Assembly (NCBI RefSeq): GCF_000940805.1
Contig: NZ_CP007142.1
Coordinates: 2,022,593-2,086,592 of the forward strand
Reading direction: 5' to 3'
DNA length: 64,000 nucleotides
Source: Gynuella sunshinyii YC6258
GTDB taxonomy: Bacteria; Pseudomonadota; Gammaproteobacteria; Pseudomonadales; Natronospirillaceae
Position numbers and translations under genes: made by a program. Below, one piece after another: positions 47,192 through 57,156 of the stretch; the stretch's first letter is position 1; the number at the start of each line of letters is the position of its first letter. The notes under the pieces were generated by a model. That model did not search any database and was not told the origin of the DNA. It saw only the letters and a program-made list of their open reading frames with translations.

Positions 47192-48919
47192 ATGGACAAC
47201 CAATATAAAACAAAGAGCCTGCTAACCGTTGCGATTACCGTCGCAATGGGAGTCAGTACTCTTTCCTGGGCGGATCAATACAGTGATGCGGCGAAGAAAT
47301 GGGTGGACAGTGAATTCACTGATTCAACTCTGACAAGAGAGCAACAGTTACAGGAAATGGCCTGGTTCACCAAGGCTGCAGAGAAATTCCGTGGCATGGA
47401 AATCAATGTTGCATCTGAAACGATTACCACTCACGAATACGAATCCAAGGTACTGGCCAAGGCATTTACCGAAATAACCGGTATCAAGCTCAATCATGAC
47501 TTGATTCAGGAAGGGGACGTAGTTGAGAAACTGCAAACCCAAATGCAGTCCGGTCGTAATATTTACGATGGTTACGTAAACGATTCGGATTTGATCGGTA
47601 CCCACTTTCGGTACGGTAAGGTCGTTCCCATTTCAGACATGATAAAAGGAGATGGTAAAGACTATACCTTACCCACACTGGACCTGAATGATTTCATCGG
47701 CCTGTCGTTTACCACCGGACCCGACGGAAAAATATATCAGCTGCCAGACCAGCAGTTCGCCAACCTCTACTGGTTTCGTTATGACTGGTTCAACCGGGCG
47801 GATCTGAAGAAACAGTTCAAGGAATTATATGGGTACGAACTGGGGGTTCCAAAAAACTGGTCGGCCTATGAGGATATTGCAGAGTTCTTCACCGATCATG
47901 TTAAAACCATTGATGGTCAGCGTGTTTACGGTCATATGGATTACGGTAAAAAAGATCCTTCATTGGGATGGCGTTTTACCGATGCCTGGTTCTCCATGGC
48001 GGGCGCGGGTGACAAAGGTTTGCCTAACGGGTTACCGGTAGACGAGTGGGGGATTCGGGTTGAAGGTTGTCGCCCGGTCGGTTCGAGCGTTTCCCGTGGC
48101 GGTGCAACCAATGGCCCGGCGGCCGTCTATGCAACCACCAAATACGTAGATTGGTTGCGTAAATATGCGCCACCGGAAGCACAGGGTATGACCTTCTCCG
48201 AAGCCGGTCCGGTTCCGGCCCAGGGCAACATCGCCCAGCAGATTTTCTGGTATACCGCGTTCACTGCAGATATGACTAAGCCCGGATTGCCAGTGGTCAA
48301 TGAAGATGGCACACCAAAATGGCGTATGGCACCATCACCGAAAGGGCCTTATTGGGAGCCGGGTATGAAACTTGGTTATCAGGATACTGGTTCATGGACA
48401 TTCATGAAATCGACGCCGGCTGATCGTCGTCTGGCAGCTTGGTTGTATGCCCAGTTTACCGTGTCAAAAACCGTCTCACTGAAGAAGACTCTGATTGGTC
48501 TGACACCTATTCGTGAGTCTGACATCGTTTCCGAGCAAATGGCCAAGGCGGCTCCAAAACTGGGTGGTCTGGTGGAATTTTACCGTAGCCCGGCGCGGGT
48601 TCAGTGGACACCAACTGGAACCAATGTGCCGGATTATCCAAAACTGGCACAGTTATGGTGGCAATATATTGCTGAAGCGGCCAATGGGGAAAAATCACCT
48701 CAGGCGGCGCTTGATGGACTCGCGGCGGCACAGGATAAGGTCATGGAACGTCTGCAGCGGGCAAATGTTCAGGGTGAATGCGGTCCGAAGCTGAATCCTG
48801 AAGTCGACCCGGCTGTATGGCTGAATAAGCCCGGTGCACCTAAAGCCAGACTGGCGAATGAAAAGCCAAAGGGTGAAACGGTCTCATATGATGACCTGAT
48901 CAAATCCTGGCAACAATAA
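47192..48919 (+). CDS. glpV: Glycerol-binding periplasmic protein GlpV
   Basis: 575 residues, larger than usual for a sugar-binding protein but normal for GlpV. The start was chosen for GAGG seven bases upstream and the signal peptide (SLLTVAITVAMGVSTLSWA). Mature segments such as KFRGMEINVASETITTHEYE, YVNDSDLIGTHFRYGK and NLYWFRYDWFNRADLKKQF are typical of this extracellular binding-protein family. It captures glycerol in the periplasm and delivers it to GlpP/GlpQ. A strong terminator ends the operon. No glpK or glpD is adjacent. Confidence 0.9.
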   Translation: MDNQYKTKSLLTVAITVAMGVSTLSWADQYSDAAKKWVDSEFTDSTLTREQQLQEMAWFTKAAEKFRGMEINVASETITTHEYESKVLAKAFTEITGIKLNHDLIQEGDVVEKLQTQMQSGRNIYDGYVNDSDLIGTHFRYGKVVPISDMIKGDGKDYTLPTLDLNDFIGLSFTTGPDGKIYQLPDQQFANLYWFRYDWFNRADLKKQFKELYGYELGVPKNWSAYEDIAEFFTDHVKTIDGQRVYGHMDYGKKDPSLGWRFTDAWFSMAGAGDKGLPNGLPVDEWGIRVEGCRPVGSSVSRGGATNGPAAVYATTKYVDWLRKYAPPEAQGMTFSEAGPVPAQGNIAQQIFWYTAFTADMTKPGLPVVNEDGTPKWRMAPSPKGPYWEPGMKLGYQDTGSWTFMKSTPADRRLAAWLYAQFTVSKTVSLKKTLIGLTPIRESDIVSEQMAKAAPKLGGLVEFYRSPARVQWTPTGTNVPDYPKLAQLWWQYIAEAANGEKSPQAALDGLAAAQDKVMERLQRANVQGECGPKLNPEVDPAVWLNKPGAPKARLANEKPKGETVSYDDLIKSWQQ

Positions 48920-48929
48920 TAAAACATCA

Positions 48930-48961
48930 CGGCAGGATCTTTTTGATCCTGCCGTTTTTTA
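48930..48961 (+). terminator. Terminator of the glycerol operon
   Basis: CGGCAGGATC and GATCCTGCCG form a ten-base perfect stem with a five-T loop and a tail of seven T. Confidence 0.95.
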
Positions 48962-49468
48962 AGCGCTCCGCCCTCAGCAATGATCTTACCGTCCGGTTAC
49001 TGAGTTTCTAATCATCACAGAAAAACCAGGCAGAATTGTTCCGCTGTATGCATACAGCACAAAGATCTCTCTTATAAAACGACCTCCATTGTAAGACAGA
49101 AAAAATTAACAGAAAAATAATGTACCACCCTACAGTTCTGTTATTTTTGTGGTCTTCTATTTTGATTTAATAATGAATGGTTGGATTTTCATAAACATCA
49201 AGCTCTATGAGTTATAAAAAATACTCTGATTTGTGCAGGGTTTTTTCGGTGAGTTTTTTGGTTTTTTGTTATAATTGTTAGCTTGATTATTAAATAAAAT
49301 GTTTTAGTCGAAAACTAAATTGCTTGTCAGGTGTTCGGCTACAATCAATGAAAGAGTCAAGAAGCTTCTGAATATTATCGCTGATATGGATGAATATTCA
49401 GAAATTCCTTAAAAAGCAGAGTGCAATTCTTTGTTGTACCAGTCAGGAGACCTGGATGGGATACTCAT
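48962..49468. other. Intergenic region
   Basis: About 500 bases, AT-rich, no gene seen. Must contain the promoter of the GGDEF-EAL gene. No repeat recognised. Confidence 0.5.
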
Positions 49469-52423
49469 ATGAGAGATTGGTTGCAGTATTTCTCGACCCG
49501 CATACGTTATAAGTTGTTCGCTGCAGCGTTGGTGGCGGCTCTTTTTATTGGTTTGACTGGTGCCGTCAGTTTGCGGGCTATCGAAATACTTGTCAGTTCA
49601 GTCAATGTTACGAATGAAGTGAGTCTGCCGTTCTTAAGTCATACCATGGATGCAACCCATGCAATGCGGGAGCTGACGGTAACGACAGACAATTTTTTTT
49701 CGAATTGTGACACGGCAGACTCTGCATTTTTGCTGTCAGTAAAATCCAGTCTCGAAAAAAATATTATCACTGTTGATGCCCTGACAGTGTTTTTGAATCG
49801 CGCGCAATTACTGGAATATGCTACCAGTATCCATCAACTCAGAAATCGTTTGCATCAGGCACTTACGGATATGTTGCAATCATGTGAGACGCAGGCTTCA
49901 TTGCAGCGGCAGTTACAGCAACAACAACAGTTGGTGCTGGCCGGTATCGAAGTACTGGAGCGCAACTTTGATCAAGGCATCACAGATCTGACTTTCCAGC
50001 TTGAACAAAAGCCGTATGAGAGTGTCATACTCCACGAAAACTATACGTCACTCTGGCCAATACTGAGTTCGTTGGTTCGCCTCAAAGTCTATACTCGTCG
50101 TATTCACGACAGCATCCTGAAACTGGTTTCGTGGGGGTCGGGTGATGAAATAAATCAGCGCTTTACCGACTATCAGGGTTTGATTACCCAGCTCAAAAAC
50201 GAAACTCAGCAAACGGAACATTTATTAAAACAGGTCGATGATCGAGTCACTGATATCAAAACAGCAGAACCTCTTGTTACGCTTATGTTGCCTGTTCAGG
50301 ATATCCAGGATATCTGGCAGAAAAAAATGGCCGTGCGTGATGCCATGCAGGTCAACCAGATCGCTGCAGATTCTGCCAGACTTGTAATGATCTCTAAGTT
50401 ACATACGCTGGAATCGAAGGCCAGAGACGCCTATGTCGATACCAATACGTCCAACAACCGTATTGTGATCGAAGTCAGTTGGATGCTGGCAATCGTGGCG
50501 TCCATAGCTTCAGTCATATTGTTATTGTCCGGTTGGTTTGTTTTCCGTCGCCTGCTGCAACCATTAGAGCTGTTGAAACAACACGTCAACAACGCTATGA
50601 CAAATGGTGAGCTATCTCGATCTATGCCGGAAAGACTGACCGAGCGGCGTGATGAAGTTGGTGCTCTGGCAGTTTCATTTGAGAAGCTTATTGCGGATTT
50701 GAGTCTGACCGGTTCGGAAACTCTGATTGGGTCGCAGGCGGAAATCAACAAACAATATGAACGGTTGGCGACAGCGATAGAAAGTATTCCTCAGGGGATA
50801 TGTCTGGTGGATGCAACTGATTGTGTGCTGATATGTAACCGTCATTTCAAGTTTATCTATTGTCTGACAGATGGGCAGATTCGTGAAGGAATGCCAATCT
50901 GTGATGTGGTTGCCGCCTGTCAGGAAAACGGTGCAGTGTTTAATATTTGCCAACAGGAAAAAAGTGAAGGCTCGACTCCAGTGGGATTTTCATTTTCGCA
51001 GCAAATGGTTAATTTCCGGGATGAAAAAATTATCGTGGTCAGAACTGCTGAAACTCCTGAAGGGGGACGGGTATTCATACACGAAGATGTTACTGAACGT
51101 CGAAGGCAGGAGGAACGTATCGCCTATCTGGCCCATCACGATGCTTTGACCGGTTTAGCGAACCGGACACTGTTTCGCATCGAGTTTAAAGATGTTCTGG
51201 ATACGTTGGCTGATGGCCAGCAGGTGGCCTTGTTATACCTGGATCTTGATTGCTTTAAAATCGTTAACGATACGATGGGCCATCCGATAGGAGATCGTCT
51301 ACTGATTCAGGTTGCAGACAGGCTGAGGGTATGTCTGCGTGATAGTGACAAGGTTTGTCGCTTTGGAGGAGACGAATTTGCCGTTCTGTTAACACAGAAC
51401 TCCAATCAGGAAAGTGCGGTGATGATATCAGAAAGGATTATTCAAACTGTCAGCCAGCCTTATGATATCGAAGGGCAAAGCATTCACATTGGAATATCAA
51501 TTGGTATCGCCGTCGCCCCAGTCAATGGAACCGATCCGGACAGACTGATCAAATGTGCCGATGTGGCTTTGTATCGCGCCAAACAGAAGGGACGAAAAAC
51601 CTATTGTTTTTTTGAACTGGAAATGGATGCTCAGATTCAATCGCAACGGGCACTGGAGCTGGATTTGCGGATGGCCGTTGAGCAGCAACAGCTGGAGTTG
51701 TACTACCAGCCGCAAGTGAATACTCTCAATCATCAAATTGCCTGCTTTGAAGCGCTGTTACGCTGGCACCATTCCGAGCGAGGCCCCGTCGCACCGGCTG
51801 AGTTTATTCCCGTTGCAGAAGATACCGGGCTGATCATTCCAATAGGCAGTTGGGTGCTACGACGGGCCTGTCAGGATGCCAGGAAATGGCCGGAAAATGT
51901 TTGTGTCTCGGTCAATGTTTCACCGGTGCAATTTCGCACGGAGAGTTTGTTGGCAGATGTAAAGTCCGCGTTGTCAACGTCCGGTCTTACCCCCCAAAGA
52001 TTGGAGTTGGAAATTACCGAAGCCATTTTATTGCACGATACCCTCAACACCTTGACGACGCTGACACAGATCAGCCAGATGGGTGTGCAGATTTCGATGG
52101 ACGATTTTGGAACCGGATATGCCAGCCTGAGTTACATTCAGAAGTTCAAGTTTGACAAGGTCAAAATTGACCGGTCCTTTGTGAGCGATCTGGTCTGTTC
52201 GAAAGACAATCAAGCCATGGTGCATGCCTTATGCCGGTTATGTATTTCTCTAGGCATCGGCACGGTTGCTGAAGGTGTTGAAAATCTCCGGCAATTAAGG
52301 TTGTTGGAACAGGAAGGATGTACCAATATGCAAGGCTATTATTTTGCCCGGCCGATGCCGGCAGATCAGGCTGCTATTGCAATCGAAAAGCAAACGCACT
52401 ATATCCGGTTCGATAACTCATAA
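49469..52423 (+). CDS. Membrane GGDEF-EAL protein (cyclic-di-GMP turnover)
   Basis: 984 residues. Two membrane segments (about 15-35 and 335-355) enclose a periplasmic helical sensor domain. A HAMP domain follows (FRRLLQPLELLKQHVN), then PAS (AIESIPQGICLVDATDCVLI), GGDEF (CRFGGDEFAVLL near 632) and EAL (CFEALLRWHH near 757). The GGDEF active site and the upstream inhibitory site (RDSD, five residues before) are intact, as are the EAL motif and later residues (ELEITEAILL, DDFGTGYASL, KIDRSFV), so both synthesis and breakdown of cyclic-di-GMP are possible. The start is uncertain; a GTG 48 bases upstream is an alternative. Confidence 0.92.
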   Translation: MRDWLQYFSTRIRYKLFAAALVAALFIGLTGAVSLRAIEILVSSVNVTNEVSLPFLSHTMDATHAMRELTVTTDNFFSNCDTADSAFLLSVKSSLEKNIITVDALTVFLNRAQLLEYATSIHQLRNRLHQALTDMLQSCETQASLQRQLQQQQQLVLAGIEVLERNFDQGITDLTFQLEQKPYESVILHENYTSLWPILSSLVRLKVYTRRIHDSILKLVSWGSGDEINQRFTDYQGLITQLKNETQQTEHLLKQVDDRVTDIKTAEPLVTLMLPVQDIQDIWQKKMAVRDAMQVNQIAADSARLVMISKLHTLESKARDAYVDTNTSNNRIVIEVSWMLAIVASIASVILLLSGWFVFRRLLQPLELLKQHVNNAMTNGELSRSMPERLTERRDEVGALAVSFEKLIADLSLTGSETLIGSQAEINKQYERLATAIESIPQGICLVDATDCVLICNRHFKFIYCLTDGQIREGMPICDVVAACQENGAVFNICQQEKSEGSTPVGFSFSQQMVNFRDEKIIVVRTAETPEGGRVFIHEDVTERRRQEERIAYLAHHDALTGLANRTLFRIEFKDVLDTLADGQQVALLYLDLDCFKIVNDTMGHPIGDRLLIQVADRLRVCLRDSDKVCRFGGDEFAVLLTQNSNQESAVMISERIIQTVSQPYDIEGQSIHIGISIGIAVAPVNGTDPDRLIKCADVALYRAKQKGRKTYCFFELEMDAQIQSQRALELDLRMAVEQQQLELYYQPQVNTLNHQIACFEALLRWHHSERGPVAPAEFIPVAEDTGLIIPIGSWVLRRACQDARKWPENVCVSVNVSPVQFRTESLLADVKSALSTSGLTPQRLELEITEAILLHDTLNTLTTLTQISQMGVQISMDDFGTGYASLSYIQKFKFDKVKIDRSFVSDLVCSKDNQAMVHALCRLCISLGIGTVAEGVENLRQLRLLEQEGCTNMQGYYFARPMPADQAAIAIEKQTHYIRFDNS

Positions 52424-52476
52424 AATGTATCGGGGTTGTTACGGAATCTGTTGGTAACCGGGCGCACACTATAATT

Positions 52477-52616
52477 AAGGGGTCTCTGAAAAATAGGAAT
52501 AGTTTTGATGCAGGCGAGGAAGCACCACTCGCAACATCGCAGTTTACTGACGTAAATGAGGATGTGAGCTGACACCGTCCTGCGCGAAAACAGGCCATTT
52601 TTCAGAGGTTCCTTAA
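52477..52616 (-). repeat. MITE-like element, copy B (inverted)
   Basis: Reverse-oriented partner of the element at 4798-4941, with ends TTAAGGGGTCTCTGAAAAAT and, read inward from the right, TTAAGGAACCTCTGAAAAAT. Internal sequence agrees with copy A except for a short indel. Confidence 0.82.
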
Positions 52617-53562
52617 AGTATTTAAGTCTGCTCATACCTATTCTTTTATAGTTCACAAGTTTCAGCCATATCTGGCCTGAACAAAAAAGTATCCCAAAAT
52701 CTGTTTCTGACGAATAGGAGGCAGCTTGTGACTTTGCGCCTGCTTTTTTGTCATCATCATAAAGACATGTCTTAATTTCACTTAAAGCGAATAGGGCTTT
52801 TAAGAATCACCAGTCTTCTCTTCAAAGTGTCATAAAAATGAAAGAATTGTCTAATATTTGAAAAGTATGTTTTTTTTGTTCTCATGGTTTTGGATGTCCG
52901 GAATAGCGGTGCCAAATATCCATATGATGCTTTTCCGGTATCAGCATGGATGTAAATCATTCCTTGGTCTGATCTCACTGCCGTTGATGCCAGAGAATGT
53001 CATCATTGATCAATTCATAAATAAACTGTCATTAGTGTTGTTTGGCATTATCAGTGTATCTTTTATGGCCGTTTATATTCATTTGCCCGTTTTAATGGCT
53101 CGATATTGATTTGGTGATATACACGTTTATCACCATTATATTTCTTTGTCCTACTTTAGAATGAGAATCGTTCGTTATGAGTGTCATGTCTAATTTTGGA
53201 TGGTAATTTAGTGGAAAAAGGCGACATCAAAAGGCCATCTTGTGGACATCGTTCGAACGGATTTTAGGTGTGGCCGGTGATATTTGTAGTAATTTTGAGG
53301 CCGGTACTGATGTTTTCAGGTCCTGGATTTTGAATTCGAATTTGACGGTTTTTTTTAATCGTTCTGCAATGTTCTTGCTAAAGAATGTCAGGTGTAGTGT
53401 TTGTCAGGTCGATTCATTTCAAGTGTTGTGCATGACACACAGTGTATGTTCGCATCTCTAACACTGGCCTGAAAAAATAATGACCTTTATTAAATCAATA
53501 CTGTATAGATTAGAACTTGCTGTTGCTATGTTGTCAGCGGGTTTTATGGCGGGAGAGAAAAT
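52617..53562. other. Intergenic region before the peptide cluster
   Basis: No convincing gene in about 950 bases. A hydrophobic 83-codon frame (52858-53109) lacks a ribosome site. A Fur-like half-palindrome lies at 53160-53178. Confidence 0.5.
53160..53178 (+). promoter_or_regulatory. Possible Fur box
   Basis: AATGAGAATCGTTCGTTAT: the left half is identical to the Fur consensus AATGAGAAT, the right half agrees only partly. About 385 bases upstream of the dioxygenase gene. Confidence 0.3.
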
Positions 53563-54537
53563 ATGGTGATGGTGACTGAAGAGACAACCGTCAGGGAAAT
53601 ATCAATAGAGTTCAAGTCGGCGCCGCCTGCAGAGTTTTCTTTGCCCTATAGCGTTACTTCCGACTCCTCTATTACACGGTTAGAGACTGAGATATCGACT
53701 TTAATTAAGCAGCGGTTGCATCAGCATGGAGCTATATTGATCAGAGGTGCGGGTGATGTATCCATCGATTCATTCGGTCAGCTCGTTGCAGCGACAACCG
53801 GGGATTCCATAAACTACGATTTTGGTTCGACTCCCCGTTCTCATATCCAGAGTGGGGTCTATACTGCCACAGAATACCCTGCACATCAGACTATCCCACT
53901 CCATAATGAACAATCCTATACCAATATCTGGGCTGATTATCTCTGGTTCTATTGTGAAAAAGCAGCTCTCAGTGGTGGTGCGACCACATTGGCTGACAGC
54001 CGTGAGATTTTTCGAAAAATACCCGCGTCCATCAGACAGAAATTTATGGATAAAGGAGTCATGTATGTCCGCAATTATGGGAGCGGATATGATCTGGACT
54101 GGCAAAAGGTTTTTAATACCACCGACAGGCAGGAAGTGGAAAATTTTTGCCGTAAACGCGATATTCAGTTTGAATGGAAAAATGAAGACGAACTGACCAC
54201 CACCCAGGTTTGTCAGGCTCATACAGTACATAAGATTACCGGAGAAACGGTCTGGTTCAATCAGGCTCATCTGTTTCACGTATCCAGTCTTGCTCCGGAA
54301 ATCCGGGAGGCATTGGTTGAAATACTCGGGGTCGAAGGTTTGCCGAGAAACGCCTGCTACGGTGATGGGTCAACGATCGAAGATTCCATATTGGATGAAA
54401 TTCGCGGCATATACGAGGAAAACACAGTTGTTTTCCCATGGCAGGCGGGTGACATCATGCTAGTCGATAATGTGCTCGCGGCGCATGGACGGCAGGCATT
54501 TGAAGGTGATCGAAAAGTGTATGTCATGATGACCTGA
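53563..54537 (+). CDS. TauD/SyrP-like Fe(II)/2-oxoglutarate dioxygenase
   Basis: 324 residues, GGGAGAG upstream. The iron-binding HxE motif is in PLHNEQSYTN (His near 114) and the distal His with 2-oxoglutarate-binding Arg in LAAHGRQAFEGDRKV (about 307-318). Sequence features such as HGAILIRGAG and VWFNQAHLFHVSSL place it with SyrP-like hydroxylases of peptide pathways, which act on carrier-bound or free amino acids (beta-hydroxylation of Asp in syringomycin). It is ahead of a cyclic-peptide exporter and an NRPS, so tailoring of the peptide is the likely role. The terminator behind it means separate transcription from the exporter. Confidence 0.88.
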   Translation: MVMVTEETTVREISIEFKSAPPAEFSLPYSVTSDSSITRLETEISTLIKQRLHQHGAILIRGAGDVSIDSFGQLVAATTGDSINYDFGSTPRSHIQSGVYTATEYPAHQTIPLHNEQSYTNIWADYLWFYCEKAALSGGATTLADSREIFRKIPASIRQKFMDKGVMYVRNYGSGYDLDWQKVFNTTDRQEVENFCRKRDIQFEWKNEDELTTTQVCQAHTVHKITGETVWFNQAHLFHVSSLAPEIREALVEILGVEGLPRNACYGDGSTIEDSILDEIRGIYEENTVVFPWQAGDIMLVDNVLAAHGRQAFEGDRKVYVMMT

Positions 54538-54745
54538 TAATGTTGTATTCGTTCTGTCTGTAAAACTGAAAATAAACCACTTAAAAATTTACGTGACACG
54601 GTCTGAGATTTTTTCTTCAGTAGTGGATGGTGTTGCGTCTTGAAAGTTCCTGTATTCGTACAGCAACAGGCATATAACATCGGTATCAGGATGAACCGTA
54701 ACCGGACAATGTCATTTTGGCTACGTCTATCCAGAGCGATTAAAG

Positions 54746-54779
54746 ACCAGACCTGAAATTTTACTGGCCTGGTTTTTTT
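54746..54779 (+). terminator. Rho-independent terminator
   Basis: ACCAGACC and GGCCTGGT pair with one mismatch around a 12-base loop, followed by seven T. Confidence 0.8.
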
Positions 54780-54855
54780 CTGCTTTCAATCGGGCCGTTT
54801 GGGAAGAGCTGCCTGATTATCAAATGAATCATATCCATCACGGAAAGGAAACACA

Positions 54856-56547
54856 GTGGTCGTAGAATTAATTCAGCGTTACAAATGGTCATTACTGTTT
54901 GCAACCATACTGAGCACTTTAAGTGCGTTATTCAGTATTGGAGTGATGGTGATGTTAAACGGGGAAATTTCCACGCTCAGAGAAGGGACAGATAATGTTC
55001 TGCGCAGCGTCGCTATTTTCGCTCTGGCGCTGGTCGGGCTGGGTGCATTTGGTATTTTCTCTCAATATATCCTTTCCCGTCTGAGTGCTGGTTTTACCAG
55101 TCGCCTCAGAGACTTCATGGTCAGAAATGTTCTGAACACCGACTATGAAGGTATTGAACGTCTGGGTGGACATCGAATCTACGCCACGTTGACTTCAGAT
55201 ATCCGAAATCTTGCGGCAGGTTTTTCCCTTTTGCCTCATCTGGCCTACAACATATCCGTGGTACTGTTGTGCCTGGGATATATGGCATACAGCTCCTGGC
55301 AATTATTCTCGTTTGTGTTTGTCTTCCTGGCTCTTGCGATCGGCTTTGCGCAGCTCCTGATGAATCGGGGAATGCGGCTTCTTAAAATACTGCGTGAAAC
55401 AGACGACAATTTGTTTGGCAGTTTCAAATCTCTGGTCGAAGGCGGCAAAGAACTCAATATCAACATCAACCGGAAGTACTATTTTTATCAGGATATTGTC
55501 GCTCCTCAGGTTGAGGAAATTAAAAACAAGACCGTCAAGACCGAATTCAACTTTATCATTATCCATAACTGGACCAACGTCATACTGTTCATTGTGATGG
55601 GCGCGATTGTGTTTCTGTCTCAGGCGGTATTCACTCAGGTGTCTGTTGAAGTGGTGACAGGGTTTCTGCTTATTATGATTTATCTTGTTGGCCCCATTTC
55701 CTCACTGATGGATATGTACTCTGTCGTGGCGGCAGGATTTGTGGCACACCGGAAAATAAACAGCCTTAAGTTATCCACCAATGGCATGGATTCTGATCGT
55801 TGGGACAACCGGGAAAATGCCAATGTTACCACGCTGAAACAATGGAACTGTTTATCCGTACGTAATCTTTCCTACCATTATGAATCGGAAGCCGGAGAGA
55901 GCTACCACTTTGGCATTGGCCCCATCAACATGGACATACAACAAGGTGAAGTAATTTTTATTACCGGAGGTAATGGCAGTGGTAAATCGACCTTTATCAA
56001 AACCCTGGTCGGACTTTATACCGCTTCAGCCGGAGAAATTTATCTGGACAATGTCAAAGTGGATCTGAGCCGGAATCGGGAATGGTATTGCCAGCATTTC
56101 AGTATCATTTTTTCCGATTTTCATTTGTTCGATTATGCGCTGGATCGACAAGGTAACCCTGCTGATGATGCGTTGATCAACGAACACCTCAGGAAACTCA
56201 AACTCGACGACAAGGTCACCAGTCAAAATGGCGTGATTTCATCATTATCGCTGTCACATGGACAAAAAAAGCGTCTGGCGTTGTTATTGTCCTACCTGGA
56301 AGACGCCTCGATTTATATTTTTGACGAGTGGGCTGCCGACCAGGACCCTTATTTCAGAAAGTATTTTTATCATACCTTGTTGCCCGAGTTGAAAGCCCAG
56401 GGAAAAACTGTAATCGCCATTACTCATGATGACGCTTATTTTCATACCGCAGACCGACTGTTCAAATTTGAAAACGGGAAGTTGGTGGACAGGCTGGCCT
56501 ATGAAGATGATCTGGCGGAACCTGTTGAGTGGCTGAAAAGTACATAA
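54856..56547 (+). CDS. Cyclic-peptide export ABC transporter (SyrD/PvdE type)
   Basis: 563 residues from a GTG with AAGGAAA upstream. The N-terminal half is a membrane domain of six segments (LIQRYKWSLLFATILSTLSA ...), the C-terminal half an ABC ATPase: Walker A GGNGSGKST (about 375), a changed signature LSHGQKKRLALL, Walker B SIYIFDEWAADQDP and the switch His in AITHDDAYF. The DEWAADQDP form is typical of SyrD/PvdE half-transporters, which carry nonribosomal peptides or pyoverdine precursor across the inner membrane. It directly precedes the NRPS gene. Confidence 0.92.
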   Translation: MVVELIQRYKWSLLFATILSTLSALFSIGVMVMLNGEISTLREGTDNVLRSVAIFALALVGLGAFGIFSQYILSRLSAGFTSRLRDFMVRNVLNTDYEGIERLGGHRIYATLTSDIRNLAAGFSLLPHLAYNISVVLLCLGYMAYSSWQLFSFVFVFLALAIGFAQLLMNRGMRLLKILRETDDNLFGSFKSLVEGGKELNININRKYYFYQDIVAPQVEEIKNKTVKTEFNFIIIHNWTNVILFIVMGAIVFLSQAVFTQVSVEVVTGFLLIMIYLVGPISSLMDMYSVVAAGFVAHRKINSLKLSTNGMDSDRWDNRENANVTTLKQWNCLSVRNLSYHYESEAGESYHFGIGPINMDIQQGEVIFITGGNGSGKSTFIKTLVGLYTASAGEIYLDNVKVDLSRNREWYCQHFSIIFSDFHLFDYALDRQGNPADDALINEHLRKLKLDDKVTSQNGVISSLSLSHGQKKRLALLLSYLEDASIYIFDEWAADQDPYFRKYFYHTLLPELKAQGKTVIAITHDDAYFHTADRLFKFENGKLVDRLAYEDDLAEPVEWLKST

Positions 56548-57156
56548 GACACACAGTATTTACCGACAACATAAGATAAAGACATCACAGAGCTGAATAG
56601 CAATAGTGATTGCTCAGACAAATGTAAGCGGGACGGCATGCAAAAAAATATCGAATTAAAACAGAGACAGAAGCTCTGAATTCATCGTAACGATCATTCT
56701 TGGGGAACCTTCAGATTTTTGCCAATTGTGTCAGAACAAGGCTTGGTTGCGCATGTCGTTTTGTTGATCCGGTCAGGCATGTCGAATGGTTCCCCCTGGT
56801 TTGGCGGCCAGGCAGTTTTCCAGAGCAATACAACAGCGGATCAATGCCGGCTTAAGCATCAAATTGATCCGCATTATTTCATTATTCACCCGGCGGGTAT
56901 TTGTGTCGGGTGTGGGACATAAAGGTTTCACTATTGGCCTGTTCCAGTGCGAGCGAAGGTAAATCAGGATGTTTCGAATAACACCGCGAGATGTTCTGGG
57001 GCAACAATCAAGCAGATCGGCACGATCTGTCAGGTAGCCGGGTTAATCGTACGGACGGAATAGACGGAATAAAGGATGGGTGTCACAGATAAAGGATGAG
57101 CGGTCTTATCGTGGCGTTAAGCGAATAATCATTGACTGAACGGACATATTGGAATT
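56548..57156. other. Region between exporter and NRPS genes
   Basis: About 600 bases without an obvious intact gene. A 67-codon frame (56719-56922) contains IDPHYFIIHPAGICVG, reminiscent of the start of a type II thioesterase (HPAGG), so it may be a decayed thioesterase piece; this is weak. Confidence 0.35.

Noticed and set aside
52858-53109. 83-codon hydrophobic frame
   Set aside because: Only a TTG or internal ATG start without ribosome site in AT-rich sequence; hydrophobicity follows from T-rich codons.
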